A DNA stretch of 64,000 bases from Photobacterium indicum (GTDB lineage: Bacteria > Pseudomonadota > Gammaproteobacteria > Enterobacterales > Vibrionaceae): the NCBI RefSeq assembly GCF_003026215.1, contig NZ_PYOC01000009.1, positions 1 through 64,000 on the forward strand. The letters run 5' to 3'. Shown here piece by piece: positions 9,479 through 18,628 of this stretch. The first letter of the stretch is position 1, and each line of letters opens with the position of its first letter. Both the position numbers and the translations under genes were made by a program. The notes under the pieces are model-generated. The model searched no databases and was not told the origin of the DNA. It worked only from the letters and a program-made list of their open reading frames with translations.

Positions 9479-10927
9479 TTGATTAAATTCTTACTGAATC
9501 AGAAAGTACGAGAAGAAACTCAACTTTCACCTAATATGACCGTGCTCAATTATCTGCGCACTCAGACAAACAAAACAGGAACCAAGGAAGGTTGTGGTTC
9601 AGGTGACTGTGGCGCATGTACGGTTGTACTCGGTGAATTAGTGAATGGGCAACTACAATATCGCTCGGTTAACTCGTGTCTTACCTTTGTTTCAGCCCTG
9701 CACGGAAAACAATTAATCACGGTGGAGGATTTGCAAAATACAGATAAATCTCTTCACCCTGTGCAACAAGCCTTGGTTGAGTTTCATGGCTCACAGTGCG
9801 GTTACTGCACACCCGGCTTTATCATGTCGATGTTTGCACTCAGTAAGAATCGCCCTCAAGCCAACAAAGAAGATATTTTAGAATCATTAGCTGGCAACCT
9901 TTGTCGATGTACAGGCTACCGCCCGATTATTGATGCGGCGATGTCACTTAGCACTGATAAACCCATTCTCGATCAGTTTGCTGAACTTGAACTACGTACC
10001 ATCGAAAAGCTTAAAAGTATCAGTAATGAACCCGCTACACTTTACTATAAGAATCTATCAAGCTTTTCACCAACAACAACAGATGAACTGGCGGAACTAC
10101 TACTAACCTACCCTGACGCACGCCTACTGGCAGGCGGAACAGATTTGGCTCTGGAAGTAACACAGTTTCAACGTGAAATAAAACAGTTGATTAGCGTAAA
10201 TCTGGTTGCTGATATGAAAGTATTAGAGGAAACCGATAGCGACATTATCATTGGTGCAAATTTACCAATCAGTGATTGCTACGATGTAATCAGCAAACAC
10301 TACCCTGATTTTGGTGAATTGCTTCACCGCTTTGCATCGCTGCAAGTTCGTAACCAAGGCACGCTGGGTGGCAATATTGCGAATGCTTCCCCTATTGGTG
10401 ATGCGCCCCCTTTACTGATTGCACTCAATGCCAACATTACGCTTCGTCGTGGTAAAAAGTCTCGCACTATTCCGATTGAAGATTACTTCATTAGCTACAA
10501 AGTGACTGCACAACAACCTTCAGAGTTCATCGAAAAAATCATTATCCCTAAGCCTGAAGCCCGTAAAGAGTTCCGTGCTTACAAGCTTTCCAAGCGACTC
10601 GATGATGATATTTCTGCGGTATGCGGCGCATTTAATCTTGAATTAACTAACGGCGTAGTCGCCTCAATTCGTATTGCCTTCGGTGGCATGGCTGCAACAC
10701 CCAAACGCGCAGCAGCGTGTGAACAAGCGTTACTCGGGCAGAAATGGAATGTAGCCACAGTAAAACTGGCAATGGCGATATTAGAAAACGATTTCGAGCC
10801 TCTTTCTGATTTCAGAGCAAGTAAAGAATACCGCAGCCAAACAGCCGCTAATATGCTTTACCGCTTCTTTATCGAACAGCAAAACGTGAATAATCAAATT
10901 GAAACAAGGGTGACCTCTTATGTCTAA
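9479..10927 (+). CDS. xdhA: Xanthine dehydrogenase, small (FeS/FAD) subunit
   Basis: Electron-transfer subunit that carries electrons from the molybdenum site to FAD and NAD during hypoxanthine to xanthine to urate oxidation. The N-terminal plant-type ferredoxin has C39, C44, C47 and C67; the second 2Fe-2S domain has C107, C110, C142 and C144 (GYCTPGF, CRCTGY). The FAD domain shows LLAGGTDLALEV and GNIANASPIGD. The start chosen is TTG 9479, preceded by AAGGAGGT 4 nt upstream; it yields 482 aa beginning IKFLLN after the initiator, as in relatives. An upstream in-frame TTG at 9434 has no ribosome binding site. It overlaps xdhB by 8 bp. Confidence 0.95.
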   Translation: MIKFLLNQKVREETQLSPNMTVLNYLRTQTNKTGTKEGCGSGDCGACTVVLGELVNGQLQYRSVNSCLTFVSALHGKQLITVEDLQNTDKSLHPVQQALVEFHGSQCGYCTPGFIMSMFALSKNRPQANKEDILESLAGNLCRCTGYRPIIDAAMSLSTDKPILDQFAELELRTIEKLKSISNEPATLYYKNLSSFSPTTTDELAELLLTYPDARLLAGGTDLALEVTQFQREIKQLISVNLVADMKVLEETDSDIIIGANLPISDCYDVISKHYPDFGELLHRFASLQVRNQGTLGGNIANASPIGDAPPLLIALNANITLRRGKKSRTIPIEDYFISYKVTAQQPSEFIEKIIIPKPEARKEFRAYKLSKRLDDDISAVCGAFNLELTNGVVASIRIAFGGMAATPKRAAACEQALLGQKWNVATVKLAMAILENDFEPLSDFRASKEYRSQTAANMLYRFFIEQQNVNNQIETRVTSYV

Positions 10928-13322
10928 TCATCATGGTAATGCGTTGAGCCACGAAGAGATGGTGGCTCTTGTAAAACAAGATTTAACAACTGGCGTGGGT
11001 AAAAGCGTTAAGCACGACAGCGCAGGTAAGCAAGTAACAGGTGAAGCTGTCTATATCGATGACCGTTTAGAATTTCCTAACCAACTTCATTTGTATGCAC
11101 GTTTAAGCACCCAAGCACACGCCAATATCACCAAAATTGACGTTAGCCCGTGTTACGAGTTCGAGGGCGTCGAGGTGGTTATCACCAGTAAAGATGTGCC
11201 TGGGCAACTAGATATTGGTGCAATTTTACCCGGCGACCCACTACTGGCTGATGGAAAAGTAGAATACTACGGACAACCTATCTTGGCCGTTGCTGCCAAT
11301 GATTTAGAAACGGCACGTAAAGCTGCTCAAGCAGCCATTATCGAATATGACCCTCTTCCAGCGATTCTTGATGTTAAAGAGGCGCTAGAAAAGAAGCATT
11401 TCGTAACTGAAAGCCACCAACAAAAACGCGGCGATTCGGCTGCTGCATTAAAGAAAGCCAAACATGTGCTTGAAGGTGATCTGCATATCGGTGGGCAAGA
11501 GCACTTCTATTTAGAAACACAAGTCAGCAGTGTAATGCCAACTGAAGATGGCGGCATGATTGTTTATACCTCTACCCAGAACCCAACCGAAGTACAAAAA
11601 TTGGTTGCTGAAGTTTTGGGGGTGCCAATGCATAAAATCGTTATTGATATGCGCCGAATGGGTGGTGGTTTTGGCGGAAAAGAAACGCAAGCGGCAGGCC
11701 CTGCTTGTATGGCGGCTGTTGTTGCTCACCTCACCGGTCGCCCTACAAAAATGCGCTTATTGCGTAGTGAAGATATGCAAATGACAGGAAAACGCCACCC
11801 GTTCTACAACCAATACAAAGTTGGCTTTGATGATAATGGCCGTATCCAAGGTATTGATATTACGGTTGCTGGTAACTGTGGTTATTCGCCAGATCTATCA
11901 AGCTCCATTGTCGATCGCGCCATGTTCCACTCTGATAACGCCTATTACTTGGGTGATGCAACAGTCACGGGGCATCGTTGCAAAACCAATACTGCCTCTA
12001 ACACCGCATACCGCGGATTTGGTGGCCCGCAAGGCATGATGACCATTGAACATATCATGGATGAAATCGCCTGCTACCTAAAGAAAGATCCGCTAGAAGT
12101 GCGTAAACACAACTACTACGATGATAAAGACCGTAATATCACGCACTACTACCAAACCGTCGAAGATAACTTCATACACGATATAACAGAACAACTTGAA
12201 GCCACCAGCCAGTACCACGAACGTCGTAAAGAAATCGACACCTTTAACAAAACAAGCCCAATACTCAAAAAGGGCTTAGCCATTACGCCTGTTAAGTTTG
12301 GTATCTCGTTCACAGCAACGTTCTTGAACCAAGCTGGCGCCCTACTTCATATTTATACCGACGGCAGCATTCACCTCAACCACGGTGGTACTGAAATGGG
12401 ACAAGGTTTAAACACCAAAGTGGCACAAATTGTTGCTCAAGAGTTCCAAGTCGATATCGACCGCATTCAAATCACGGCTACCAATACCGATAAAGTACCC
12501 AATACCTCCCCGACGGCAGCTTCATCGGGTACCGATTTGAACGGTAAAGCAGCACAAAATGCCGCGCAAACGATTAAACGCAGATTAGTTGAATTTGCGA
12601 GTTCACACTTCAAGGTTAGCGAAGAAGAAGTGGTATTCAAAAGTGGTATTGTAAAAATTCGCGATAAATACATGCCGTTTGAAGAACTGATTCAATTGGC
12701 TTATTTCAATCAAATCTCACTTTCAAGTACCGGTTTTTATCGCACACCGAAGATTTTCTACGATCACCAAAAAGCGCGTGGTCGCCCGTTCTACTACTAC
12801 GCCTATGGCGCATCTTGCTCTGAAGTGGTTATTGATACCTTAACTGGTGAATACAAAATACTGCGTGCCGATTTATTACATGATGTAGGGGCATCCTTAA
12901 ACCCTGCCATTGATATCGGCCAGATTGAAGGTGGTTTCATTCAAGGCGTAGGTTGGTTAACAACTGAAGAGTTAGTGTGGAATGAACAAGGCAAGCTTAC
13001 GACTAATGGTCCAGCAAGCTACAAGATCCCAGCAATTGCTGATATGCCTATCGATTTTCGCACTCACTTACTGGAAAACCGCAGCAACCCTGAAGATACC
13101 GTCTTTAATTCGAAAGCTGTCGGTGAACCCCCATTCATGCTTAGCATGTCTGTGTGGAGTGCATTAAAAGATGCCATCGCGTCTGTTGCTGTAAACAATG
13201 CGATTCCAAAACTGGATACGCCAGCAACACCAGAACGCGTGCTATGGGCAGTGCAAAATGTACAACAGGTTGATCAACCAGAGTTAGAAGTAACAGTAGA
13301 GCTCAACGAACAAGAAAAATAA
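10920..13322 (+). CDS. xdhB: Xanthine dehydrogenase, large (molybdopterin) subunit
   Basis: Catalytic subunit that hydroxylates hypoxanthine and xanthine at the molybdenum cofactor. The 800 residues show the family pattern: an aldehyde oxidase/xanthine dehydrogenase a/b hammerhead domain at about 28-135, then the cofactor-binding domain with GGGFGGKETQ, AYRGFGGPQG, and HGGTEMGQGLNTK. The catalytic glutamate stands in KAVGEPPFML near the C terminus. The start lies inside the xdhA end (8-bp overlap), and its TAA touches an ATG in the xdhC frame. The cytoplasmic complex feeds urate to PuuD, encoded 9 kb away. Confidence 0.96.
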   Translation: MSNHHGNALSHEEMVALVKQDLTTGVGKSVKHDSAGKQVTGEAVYIDDRLEFPNQLHLYARLSTQAHANITKIDVSPCYEFEGVEVVITSKDVPGQLDIGAILPGDPLLADGKVEYYGQPILAVAANDLETARKAAQAAIIEYDPLPAILDVKEALEKKHFVTESHQQKRGDSAAALKKAKHVLEGDLHIGGQEHFYLETQVSSVMPTEDGGMIVYTSTQNPTEVQKLVAEVLGVPMHKIVIDMRRMGGGFGGKETQAAGPACMAAVVAHLTGRPTKMRLLRSEDMQMTGKRHPFYNQYKVGFDDNGRIQGIDITVAGNCGYSPDLSSSIVDRAMFHSDNAYYLGDATVTGHRCKTNTASNTAYRGFGGPQGMMTIEHIMDEIACYLKKDPLEVRKHNYYDDKDRNITHYYQTVEDNFIHDITEQLEATSQYHERRKEIDTFNKTSPILKKGLAITPVKFGISFTATFLNQAGALLHIYTDGSIHLNHGGTEMGQGLNTKVAQIVAQEFQVDIDRIQITATNTDKVPNTSPTAASSGTDLNGKAAQNAAQTIKRRLVEFASSHFKVSEEEVVFKSGIVKIRDKYMPFEELIQLAYFNQISLSSTGFYRTPKIFYDHQKARGRPFYYYAYGASCSEVVIDTLTGEYKILRADLLHDVGASLNPAIDIGQIEGGFIQGVGWLTTEELVWNEQGKLTTNGPASYKIPAIADMPIDFRTHLLENRSNPEDTVFNSKAVGEPPFMLSMSVWSALKDAIASVAVNNAIPKLDTPATPERVLWAVQNVQQVDQPELEVTVELNEQEK

Positions 13323-13345
13323 TGCAACTGATTGGGAGCGTCAAT

Positions 13346-14179
13346 ATGTTCAATGATAACTGGATTCATGAGCTAGCGAGACTGGAAGACAAAGGCGAAG
13401 CTTGCATAATGGTCACCGTTTTAGAAGACAAAGGCTCAGTGCCTCGCGATGCAGGTACAAAAATGCTAGTGACTCGTGACGGGCTCATCGCCACTATTGG
13501 CGGCGGTCATCTTGAACATTTGGCGACAAAAATGGCACGGGAAATGCTGTTAATTGGCGATAAACACTTAAAAGTGGAACGCTTTAATCTTGGTGCACGT
13601 TTGGGTCAATGCTGCGGTGGTATGGCAACACTAAGCTTTGAGCCCATAGGTCAACAGCAAAATCACTTAGTGCTATTTGGTGCAGGTAATGTGGCGAAAG
13701 CGCTGCTACATATTGTAGCAACGCTGCCCTTTAAAGTGACTTGGATTGACGAGCGCGAAAATGAATTTCCAGAACATCTTCCAACAGGCATCAATAAGCT
13801 AGTGAGTGACGATCCTGTTGCTGAAGTAAAGCATATGCCACCCAACAGCTATTACCTTGTTATGACACACAACCACCAGCTTGATTTCGATTTGGCAAAA
13901 GCCATTTTAAAGCGTGAAGACGTCACTTATTTCGGCATGATTGGATCGGAAACCAAGCGCAAAAAATTTGATTACAGATTAACAGAGCGCGGCTATGACC
14001 AAGCAACAGTAGAACGCATGGTCTGCCCTATTGGCATCGCAGCGGTGAAAGGAAAGCACCCTGCTGAAATTGCTGTTTCTGTCGCAGGCGAACTGATTGC
14101 TCACTATCAAGGTGAAGAACTGGAGCAAAAACGCCCAGTTGATACAGCATTAGCCGTTCGACAGAACAAGCTGGCTTAA
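13346..14179 (+). CDS. xdhC: Xanthine dehydrogenase accessory protein XdhC
   Basis: Chaperone that binds molybdenum cofactor, has it converted to the sulphurated form and inserts it into XdhB. The N-terminal XdhC/CoxI domain has VLEDKGSVPRDAGTKMLV and GGGHLEH; a Rossmann-like domain follows with LVLFGAGNVAKALL and MIGSETKRKKF. I placed the start at ATG 13346 (MFNDNWIHEL) because GGGAG stands 7-9 nt upstream and family members begin there. An ATG at 13322 overlapping the xdhB stop would add 8 residues. It is the third gene of the xdhABC operon. Confidence 0.93.
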   Translation: MFNDNWIHELARLEDKGEACIMVTVLEDKGSVPRDAGTKMLVTRDGLIATIGGGHLEHLATKMAREMLLIGDKHLKVERFNLGARLGQCCGGMATLSFEPIGQQQNHLVLFGAGNVAKALLHIVATLPFKVTWIDERENEFPEHLPTGINKLVSDDPVAEVKHMPPNSYYLVMTHNHQLDFDLAKAILKREDVTYFGMIGSETKRKKFDYRLTERGYDQATVERMVCPIGIAAVKGKHPAEIAVSVAGELIAHYQGEELEQKRPVDTALAVRQNKLA

Positions 14180-14206
14180 TCTGAACGGACAATAGGATTG
14201 AAAGAA

Positions 14207-15544
14207 ATGACATCACAAAAAATCGCATACCGCTCAGCCATTGTACACAGCGTGGCTGACCCTAAAGATGTCGGACTCGACGATTCTTACCAGTATTTTG
14301 AGGATGGCGTTTTGGTTGTCGAAAATGGTCATATTGTTGATATTGGTTCAGCAGAAGACGTATTAGCAAGACAACCTAAACACATCACGGTTAAGGTCTT
14401 TAAAGATAAAATCATTACATCGGGTTTTATCGATACCCATATCCATTACCCACAAACGGGCATGATTGCCTCTTATGGTGAACAGCTTTTAGATTGGTTA
14501 GAGAACTATACTTTCCCTGAAGAGTTACGTTTTAAAAATCCAATCTATGCCCATCAGGTCGCGACACTGTTTCTTGATGAACTAGCCAGTAACGGAACAA
14601 CAACCGCACTGGTATTTGGCACGGTACATAAAGAATCTGTTAATGTTTTTTTCGAAGAAGCCGAAAAACGTAATTTACGCATGATCGCCGGTAAAGTGCT
14701 AATGGATCGTAATGCGCCAGATTATCTTACCGACACACCGCAATCAGGTTACGAAGAATCTAAAGAACTCATTGAACGTTGGCACAATAAAGGGCGACTG
14801 CATTATGCAGTAACACCACGCTTTGCACCTACTAGTACCAATGAGCAGCTCGCCACTGTCGGTCAGTTGTTAAAGGAATACCCTGACGTTTTCATGCACA
14901 CCCATCTTTCTGAAAATAAAAAAGAAATCGAATGGGTGTTAAATCTTTTCCCAGAACGTGAAAGCTACCTGGATGTGTACGACCACTACGGTCTATTACA
15001 CAAACGTTCGGTGTTCGCCCATGGAATTCACCTTTCTGATTGTGAATGCCAGCGACTCGCAGACACTGACTCATCCATTGCTTTTTGCCCCACATCTAAC
15101 CTTTTCTTAGGATCTGGCTTGTTCAATCTTCCTAAAATGGAAAAATTTAATATCAACGTAGGCATGGGAACGGATGTGGGTGCAGGTACAAGCTTTTCAT
15201 TGCTGCAAACCATGAGTGAAGCCTACAAAATCATGCAGTTGCAACAAGAGAAACTTCACCCCGTTAAATCGTTATTTTTAGCGACATTAGGCGGAGCAAA
15301 AGCCCTTCATCTTGACGATAAAATTGGCAACCTTGCGATAGGGAAAGAAGCTGATTTCGTTGTACTCGATCTTCATGCAACACAGCTTATGCGTTTTAGA
15401 ATGAAGCAAACTACCAACCTCGAAGAAAAGCTGTTTGTATTAATGAGCCTTGGAGACGACAGAACCGTTTCTCAAACTTATATTTATGGCAAGAAAGCTT
15501 ACGACATTCATGGTGAAACGCCTAAAGCACAAATTGCAGTGTAA
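14207..15544 (+). CDS. guaD: Guanine deaminase
   Basis: Zinc hydrolase of the amidohydrolase superfamily that converts guanine to xanthine, feeding XdhAB. Metal ligands are visible: HIH at 78-80 (GFIDTHIHYPQTG), MHTHLSE, AHGIHLSD and the aspartate of GMGTDVGAGTS. The GuaD-specific substrate segment YGEQLLDWLENYTFPEE follows the first metal motif. Length 445 aa, normal for the family. ATG 14207 is preferred over the upstream TTG 14198 because AGGA lies at a proper distance. It stands 27 bp after xdhC, so it is probably part of the same operon. Confidence 0.95.
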   Translation: MTSQKIAYRSAIVHSVADPKDVGLDDSYQYFEDGVLVVENGHIVDIGSAEDVLARQPKHITVKVFKDKIITSGFIDTHIHYPQTGMIASYGEQLLDWLENYTFPEELRFKNPIYAHQVATLFLDELASNGTTTALVFGTVHKESVNVFFEEAEKRNLRMIAGKVLMDRNAPDYLTDTPQSGYEESKELIERWHNKGRLHYAVTPRFAPTSTNEQLATVGQLLKEYPDVFMHTHLSENKKEIEWVLNLFPERESYLDVYDHYGLLHKRSVFAHGIHLSDCECQRLADTDSSIAFCPTSNLFLGSGLFNLPKMEKFNINVGMGTDVGAGTSFSLLQTMSEAYKIMQLQQEKLHPVKSLFLATLGGAKALHLDDKIGNLAIGKEADFVVLDLHATQLMRFRMKQTTNLEEKLFVLMSLGDDRTVSQTYIYGKKAYDIHGETPKAQIAV

Positions 15545-15601
15545 GCGCCGTAGAAATACTAATTAATATTAAAAACGATTACCCTCTACCCACAAATTTA
15601 A

Positions 15602-15636
15602 GGTTGTTATGGTTACCTCAACGCAACCATAACAAC
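15602..15636 (+). other. Long perfect hairpin between guaD and the next gene
   Basis: A 13-bp perfect stem GGTTGTTATGGTT/AACCATAACAACC with a 9-nt loop. No T run follows, and a ribosome binding site (AGGAG) stands about 10 bp further on. It could attenuate, stabilise or process the mRNA between the two genes. Confidence 0.55.
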
Positions 15637-15660
15637 CTCTATACAGGAGCTCCAATTACT

Positions 15661-15987
15661 ATGGCAGATAATAAAAACGCTCAGACACGCGTTGCCACTG
15701 TATTACATCGTATGAGTGAAATGGTTGCAGAAGATGCACGCTATGCTGAGTTGTTTGCTCACGACCTTTCGACCATGCTTGATACGATTCAAGCAAATAA
15801 GGGGTTTGGTGAAAAAGGCGAATATGATCCTCGTGGAAATGCGACGCAAGGTAGCTTTTCACTAAATCATGTCGAAGGTGTTGATGATGCTTGCCCACAT
15901 GGTAATCCAACCACCCATGACTGCGAGCTTCGTATCCAACATGGTGTTTGTGCTGGTTGCGGTCGTCAGACTGTCTATCCTAAATAG
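15661..15987 (+). CDS. Conserved-looking small protein with a Cys/His-rich tail
   Basis: I do not recognise this 108-aa protein. The N-terminal half looks helical (VATVLHRMSEMVAEDARYAELFAH). The C-terminal third is rich in potential metal ligands: CPHGNP, HDC, QHGVCAGCGRQ. The last part has a C-x2-C pair like half of a zinc ribbon. ATG 15661 was chosen because AGGAG lies about 10 nt upstream; an upstream in-frame start at 15604 would run through the hairpin stem. It follows guaD by 116 bp, so read-through from the purine operon is possible. No function is assigned. Confidence 0.7.
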   Translation: MADNKNAQTRVATVLHRMSEMVAEDARYAELFAHDLSTMLDTIQANKGFGEKGEYDPRGNATQGSFSLNHVEGVDDACPHGNPTTHDCELRIQHGVCAGCGRQTVYPK

Positions 15988-16037
15988 ACCGTATCCACCT
16001 TCAAATCTATATCATAAAATTTGATAAAACTACCCAC

Positions 16038-16075
16038 CGCCTGTTTACAGCAATAAGACATAAACAGGCGATTTT
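16038..16075 (+). terminator. Terminator after the small Cys-rich gene
   Basis: Hairpin CGCCTGTTTA/TAAACAGGCG with a 13-nt loop, followed by ATTTTCTACTT. It probably ends the xdhA-to-15987 unit. Confidence 0.7.
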
Positions 16076-16120
16076 CTACTTCCTTAGATAATTTTGAATA
16101 TTTGAATAAGTGACCAGTCT

Positions 16121-16534
16121 TCAGAAGCCATTAGGGTTATCAATTACGTAAAGCCAACCTCCATCAGTGTATTTCATCACTTCAAGTGCCATTCCTGTTT
16201 GTACATTCGTAATTTCCCAGTCGGAGCGGATAAGAGCAGTGTCACCATTGATGTGAATAGATACACCGTGTGTGATCATTTCTACGTCACCTTGCATATA
16301 GCCTTTCAAAGTCTGCTTGATAGCCTCTCTACCTTTAGCGAGATTTCCTTCAGCGTCTAAGACGAATACTGCATCTTCATGGAATAGCGTACCTAGTCCA
16401 GTAATATCATTATTTGAAAAATACTCTGCAAATAACTGGTGTAATTCACGCGGCGTTTGCGGTTTCTTATAATCCATTGATGCATAAGAGAAAAAAGATA
16501 GAGTGCTTAAAACAATGAACCAAATTGCTTTCAT
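16121..16534 (-). CDS. Exported SnoaL/NTF2-like protein
   Basis: A 137-aa protein with a clear signal peptide (MKAIWFIVLSTLSFFSYAS, cleavage near 18-19) followed by a single NTF2-like fold: LHQLFAEYFSNNDITGLGTLFHEDAVFVLDAEG then GREAIKQTLKGYM and a closing sheet with DWEITNVQTG. This resembles the SgcJ/EcaC group of SnoaL-like domains; catalytic function is unknown in most members. AAGGAA stands before the start. It is divergent from the HxlR regulator, and the shared spacer holds a palindromic repeat, so it is probably controlled by that regulator. Confidence 0.75.
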   Translation of the reverse strand: MKAIWFIVLSTLSFFSYASMDYKKPQTPRELHQLFAEYFSNNDITGLGTLFHEDAVFVLDAEGNLAKGREAIKQTLKGYMQGDVEMITHGVSIHINGDTALIRSDWEITNVQTGMALEVMKYTDGGWLYVIDNPNGF

Positions 16535-16616
16535 ACTATTTCCTTAGTTTAAATGTTCTGTGGCGATGGAGTGATAATATTGGAGTAAGTAATTAAAAGA
16601 AATTAGGCACCCAAAA

Positions 16617-16643
16617 GTAACTAGTTACCTTTGGGTAACTAGT
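16617..16643. promoter_or_regulatory. Candidate HxlR operator
   Basis: The perfect 12-bp palindrome GTAACTAGTTAC is followed 17 bp later by a second GTAACTAGT. It lies in the 163-bp spacer between the divergent SnoaL-like gene and the HxlR gene, a typical place for an HxlR-type autoregulator to bind. Confidence 0.55.
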
Positions 16644-16697
16644 GTGGGTATAGCAATTTGATTCAAGTTAGATATGATGAAAATTGAAGGAGACAGT

Positions 16698-17027
16698 ATG
16701 AATAAACAAGGTAAACAGCCTGAAGGCTATTGTAGTGCTGATAAATACTTAACACTGATCTCTACAAAATGGACTTCTCATATTGTTTGGTTAGTTAGTC
16801 AGAATCATGAAATGCGATTTGGGCAAATACAGAAGCAGCTAGCTCTAGTTTCTAGCAAAGTACTCAGTGAGCGATTAAAGCTGTTAAAGGAAGAAGGATT
16901 TGTTTGGCGAAGACAAGAAGAAACTGTTCCTGTGACGGTGTATTACGGGTTGACACCAAAAGGTGAAGAGCTTGCTGAAGTTGTTGAAATTATAGTAAGA
17001 AAATCTGACGACTGGAAGAAGCAATAA
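16698..17027 (+). CDS. HxlR-family transcriptional regulator
   Basis: Small winged-helix regulator of 109 aa. The family pattern is clear: YCSADKYLTLISTKWTSHIVW at the N terminus (HxlR members usually have Cys near this point), then MRFGQIQKQL, VSSKVLSERLKLLKEEGFVWRR and the wing YYGLTPKGEEL. Members often sense electrophiles or oxidants through the N-terminal cysteine. ATG 16698 is chosen because AAGGAGA lies 5 nt upstream; in-frame ATGs at 16674 and 16677 have none. It is divergent from the exported NTF2-like protein. Confidence 0.88.
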   Translation: MNKQGKQPEGYCSADKYLTLISTKWTSHIVWLVSQNHEMRFGQIQKQLALVSSKVLSERLKLLKEEGFVWRRQEETVPVTVYYGLTPKGEELAEVVEIIVRKSDDWKKQ

Positions 17028-17213
17028 GGATTAAGTGTGAGAGACAGTAACAGGGCGATGCGAAACGATTGAGAAGTGAGTATGACGTTAACAATAGGAA
17101 AATTAGCGATCTTCAACGTCTTAAATCTAACCTTAGTCGCCTAATGGACCAATGCTCCAACACCTCTGGCTTATCCTGCCCGATTGTCGCTTCTTTCAAA
17201 GAATAGTAACTTG

Positions 17214-17263
17214 ACTGAGAACCATACGTACTAAGAAAGTGATTACTGTTCAGAATGAACAAC
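17214..17263 (-). pseudogene. Decayed fragment of a puuD-like gene
   Basis: On the minus strand this encodes LFILNSNHFLSTYGSQ, close to LFIMISNHFPSTYGSQ of the intact PuuD at 22368-23576. At DNA level about 44 of 50 bases match the intact gene near 22844-22893. No frame continues on either side, so it is a remnant. The surrounding stretch 17028-17395 shows no gene. Confidence 0.7.
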
Positions 17264-17395
17264 CTTAACAAGAAACATTTCTATCTTGGAATAAAGCCGG
17301 ACATCTTAAAGTGAGATAAACATAATAAGTTTCCATTCAGCTTTCATTTTGGATTATGAGTATAAAATAAAAGTAATCAAATTGAGGTATGTAAG

Positions 17396-17515
17396 ATGAA
17401 ACAGAAAAAATTAGTATCTATACGATTAGCCAAGGAAGCATCGAATCGTACGCGTGATAAATTTTTACGAATAATACTTGAACAATATAAGAGTAATTTA
17501 ACGCCCGCAAGCTGA
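17396..17515 (+). CDS. Possible 39-codon basic small ORF
   Basis: ATG 17396 has GAGGT 7 nt upstream. The product (MKQKKLVSIRLAKEASNRT and onward) is basic and predicted helical, with no membrane segment. I recognise no family. It is isolated between the HxlR gene and the GlxA-type regulator. The good ribosome binding site is the only positive evidence, so this is a tentative call. Confidence 0.3.
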   Translation: MKQKKLVSIRLAKEASNRTRDKFLRIILEQYKSNLTPAS

Positions 17516-17620
17516 ATTCAAAAGGTCACCTTTAATACGCCATAACACTCGGTCAAGAATTACCCACGTTGCCAAATTCAACACCGAGCGCTCTCCCTGT
17601 AAACTCTCCCTGTAAAACAT

Positions 17621-18541
17621 TTAGTTTCGAGTGAATCTCATACGGAACTCTCTCGGTGTTAGCCCTATAATTTTAACGAATATTTTTCGACATGCACTGG
17701 TATCTTCATAACCCACTTGACTGGCTATATACTCAAAAGAATGTTGTGAACTTTCTAGTAAATCGCATACCTTTTGTACTCTTAATCGCTGCAAATAACG
17801 GTTGGGGTTATAACCAGTAGCCTTAAAGAAACGGCGCTGCATGGTACGTACGGTAAGGTTAACTTGCCCAGCCAAGGTTTGAATAGATAATGGTTTCGTA
17901 TAGTCCAAGTTCATTATTTGCTGAATCTTAACTATGGTTTGGTCGCCATGTAAAAAAGAGGGAATGAATTGCTGGTAAAAACGCTGCTCCCTTGGCGCGG
18001 TATCGACGACAAGCTGTTTTCCCAATTTGCGCATTACACTTGCAGAGGAGTATTTAGCGACCAGTTCAAAACCTAGATCTAGCCAAGACATCATGCCCCC
18101 AGCGGTAATTACATCACCATGATCAATTAAGATTTCATTGCTGTTGACCACGATATGAGGGAACTGTGCACGAAGCGAATCTGACAAGCCCCAATGCGTA
18201 GTAACAGCTCTTGTTTCTACCAACTTTGTTGCTGCTAATATAAAAGCACCTGCGCAGGCAGAAGCAAGGATTGCCCCTTGGCTATGCTGTATTCTAAGCC
18301 AGTCAATAAGCTCTGTTTTAGGGTTGACATAATCATTACGTTGCAAGCTCGGAGGTAACAATATCACGACAAAAGTCTGCGGTAGCTGTTTTGTGTCTTC
18401 AAAGACAACTGGCTCGAATATCACATCAACACTCTGCTCTTTACAGATGTTATTTGCCATTAGGAACATTTCTTCTAGGCCATAAACAGCCGATTTCAAA
18501 GCATTAGGATAGTGATAAATACCTATTAATATTCGTTTCAT
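17621..18541 (-). CDS. GlxA-type AraC regulator (DJ-1/PfpI domain plus AraC HTH)
   Basis: About 306 aa. Residues 1-190 form a DJ-1/PfpI-like domain: the nucleophile-elbow segment SACAGAFILAATKLVETRAVTTHW is typical of the GlxA group. The C-terminal 100 residues hold two AraC helix-turn-helix motifs (LSIQTLAGQVNLTVRTMQRRF and FEYIASQVGYEDTSACRKIF). Such regulators sense small amines or amides. ATG 18541 fits the family start (MKRILIGIYH); a GTG at 18553 would add four residues. It is divergent from an isochorismatase-like hydrolase, which is its likely target. Confidence 0.9.
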   Translation of the reverse strand: MKRILIGIYHYPNALKSAVYGLEEMFLMANNICKEQSVDVIFEPVVFEDTKQLPQTFVVILLPPSLQRNDYVNPKTELIDWLRIQHSQGAILASACAGAFILAATKLVETRAVTTHWGLSDSLRAQFPHIVVNSNEILIDHGDVITAGGMMSWLDLGFELVAKYSSASVMRKLGKQLVVDTAPREQRFYQQFIPSFLHGDQTIVKIQQIMNLDYTKPLSIQTLAGQVNLTVRTMQRRFFKATGYNPNRYLQRLRVQKVCDLLESSQHSFEYIASQVGYEDTSACRKIFVKIIGLTPREFRMRFTRN

Positions 18542-18628
18542 TGACCAAACCACTTTTGTCGTTTTTAACTTGTTTTATGTCATTTTAGACTCTGACGTAA
18601 AGCCTGCAAGCTAAGATAATATCCCCTT

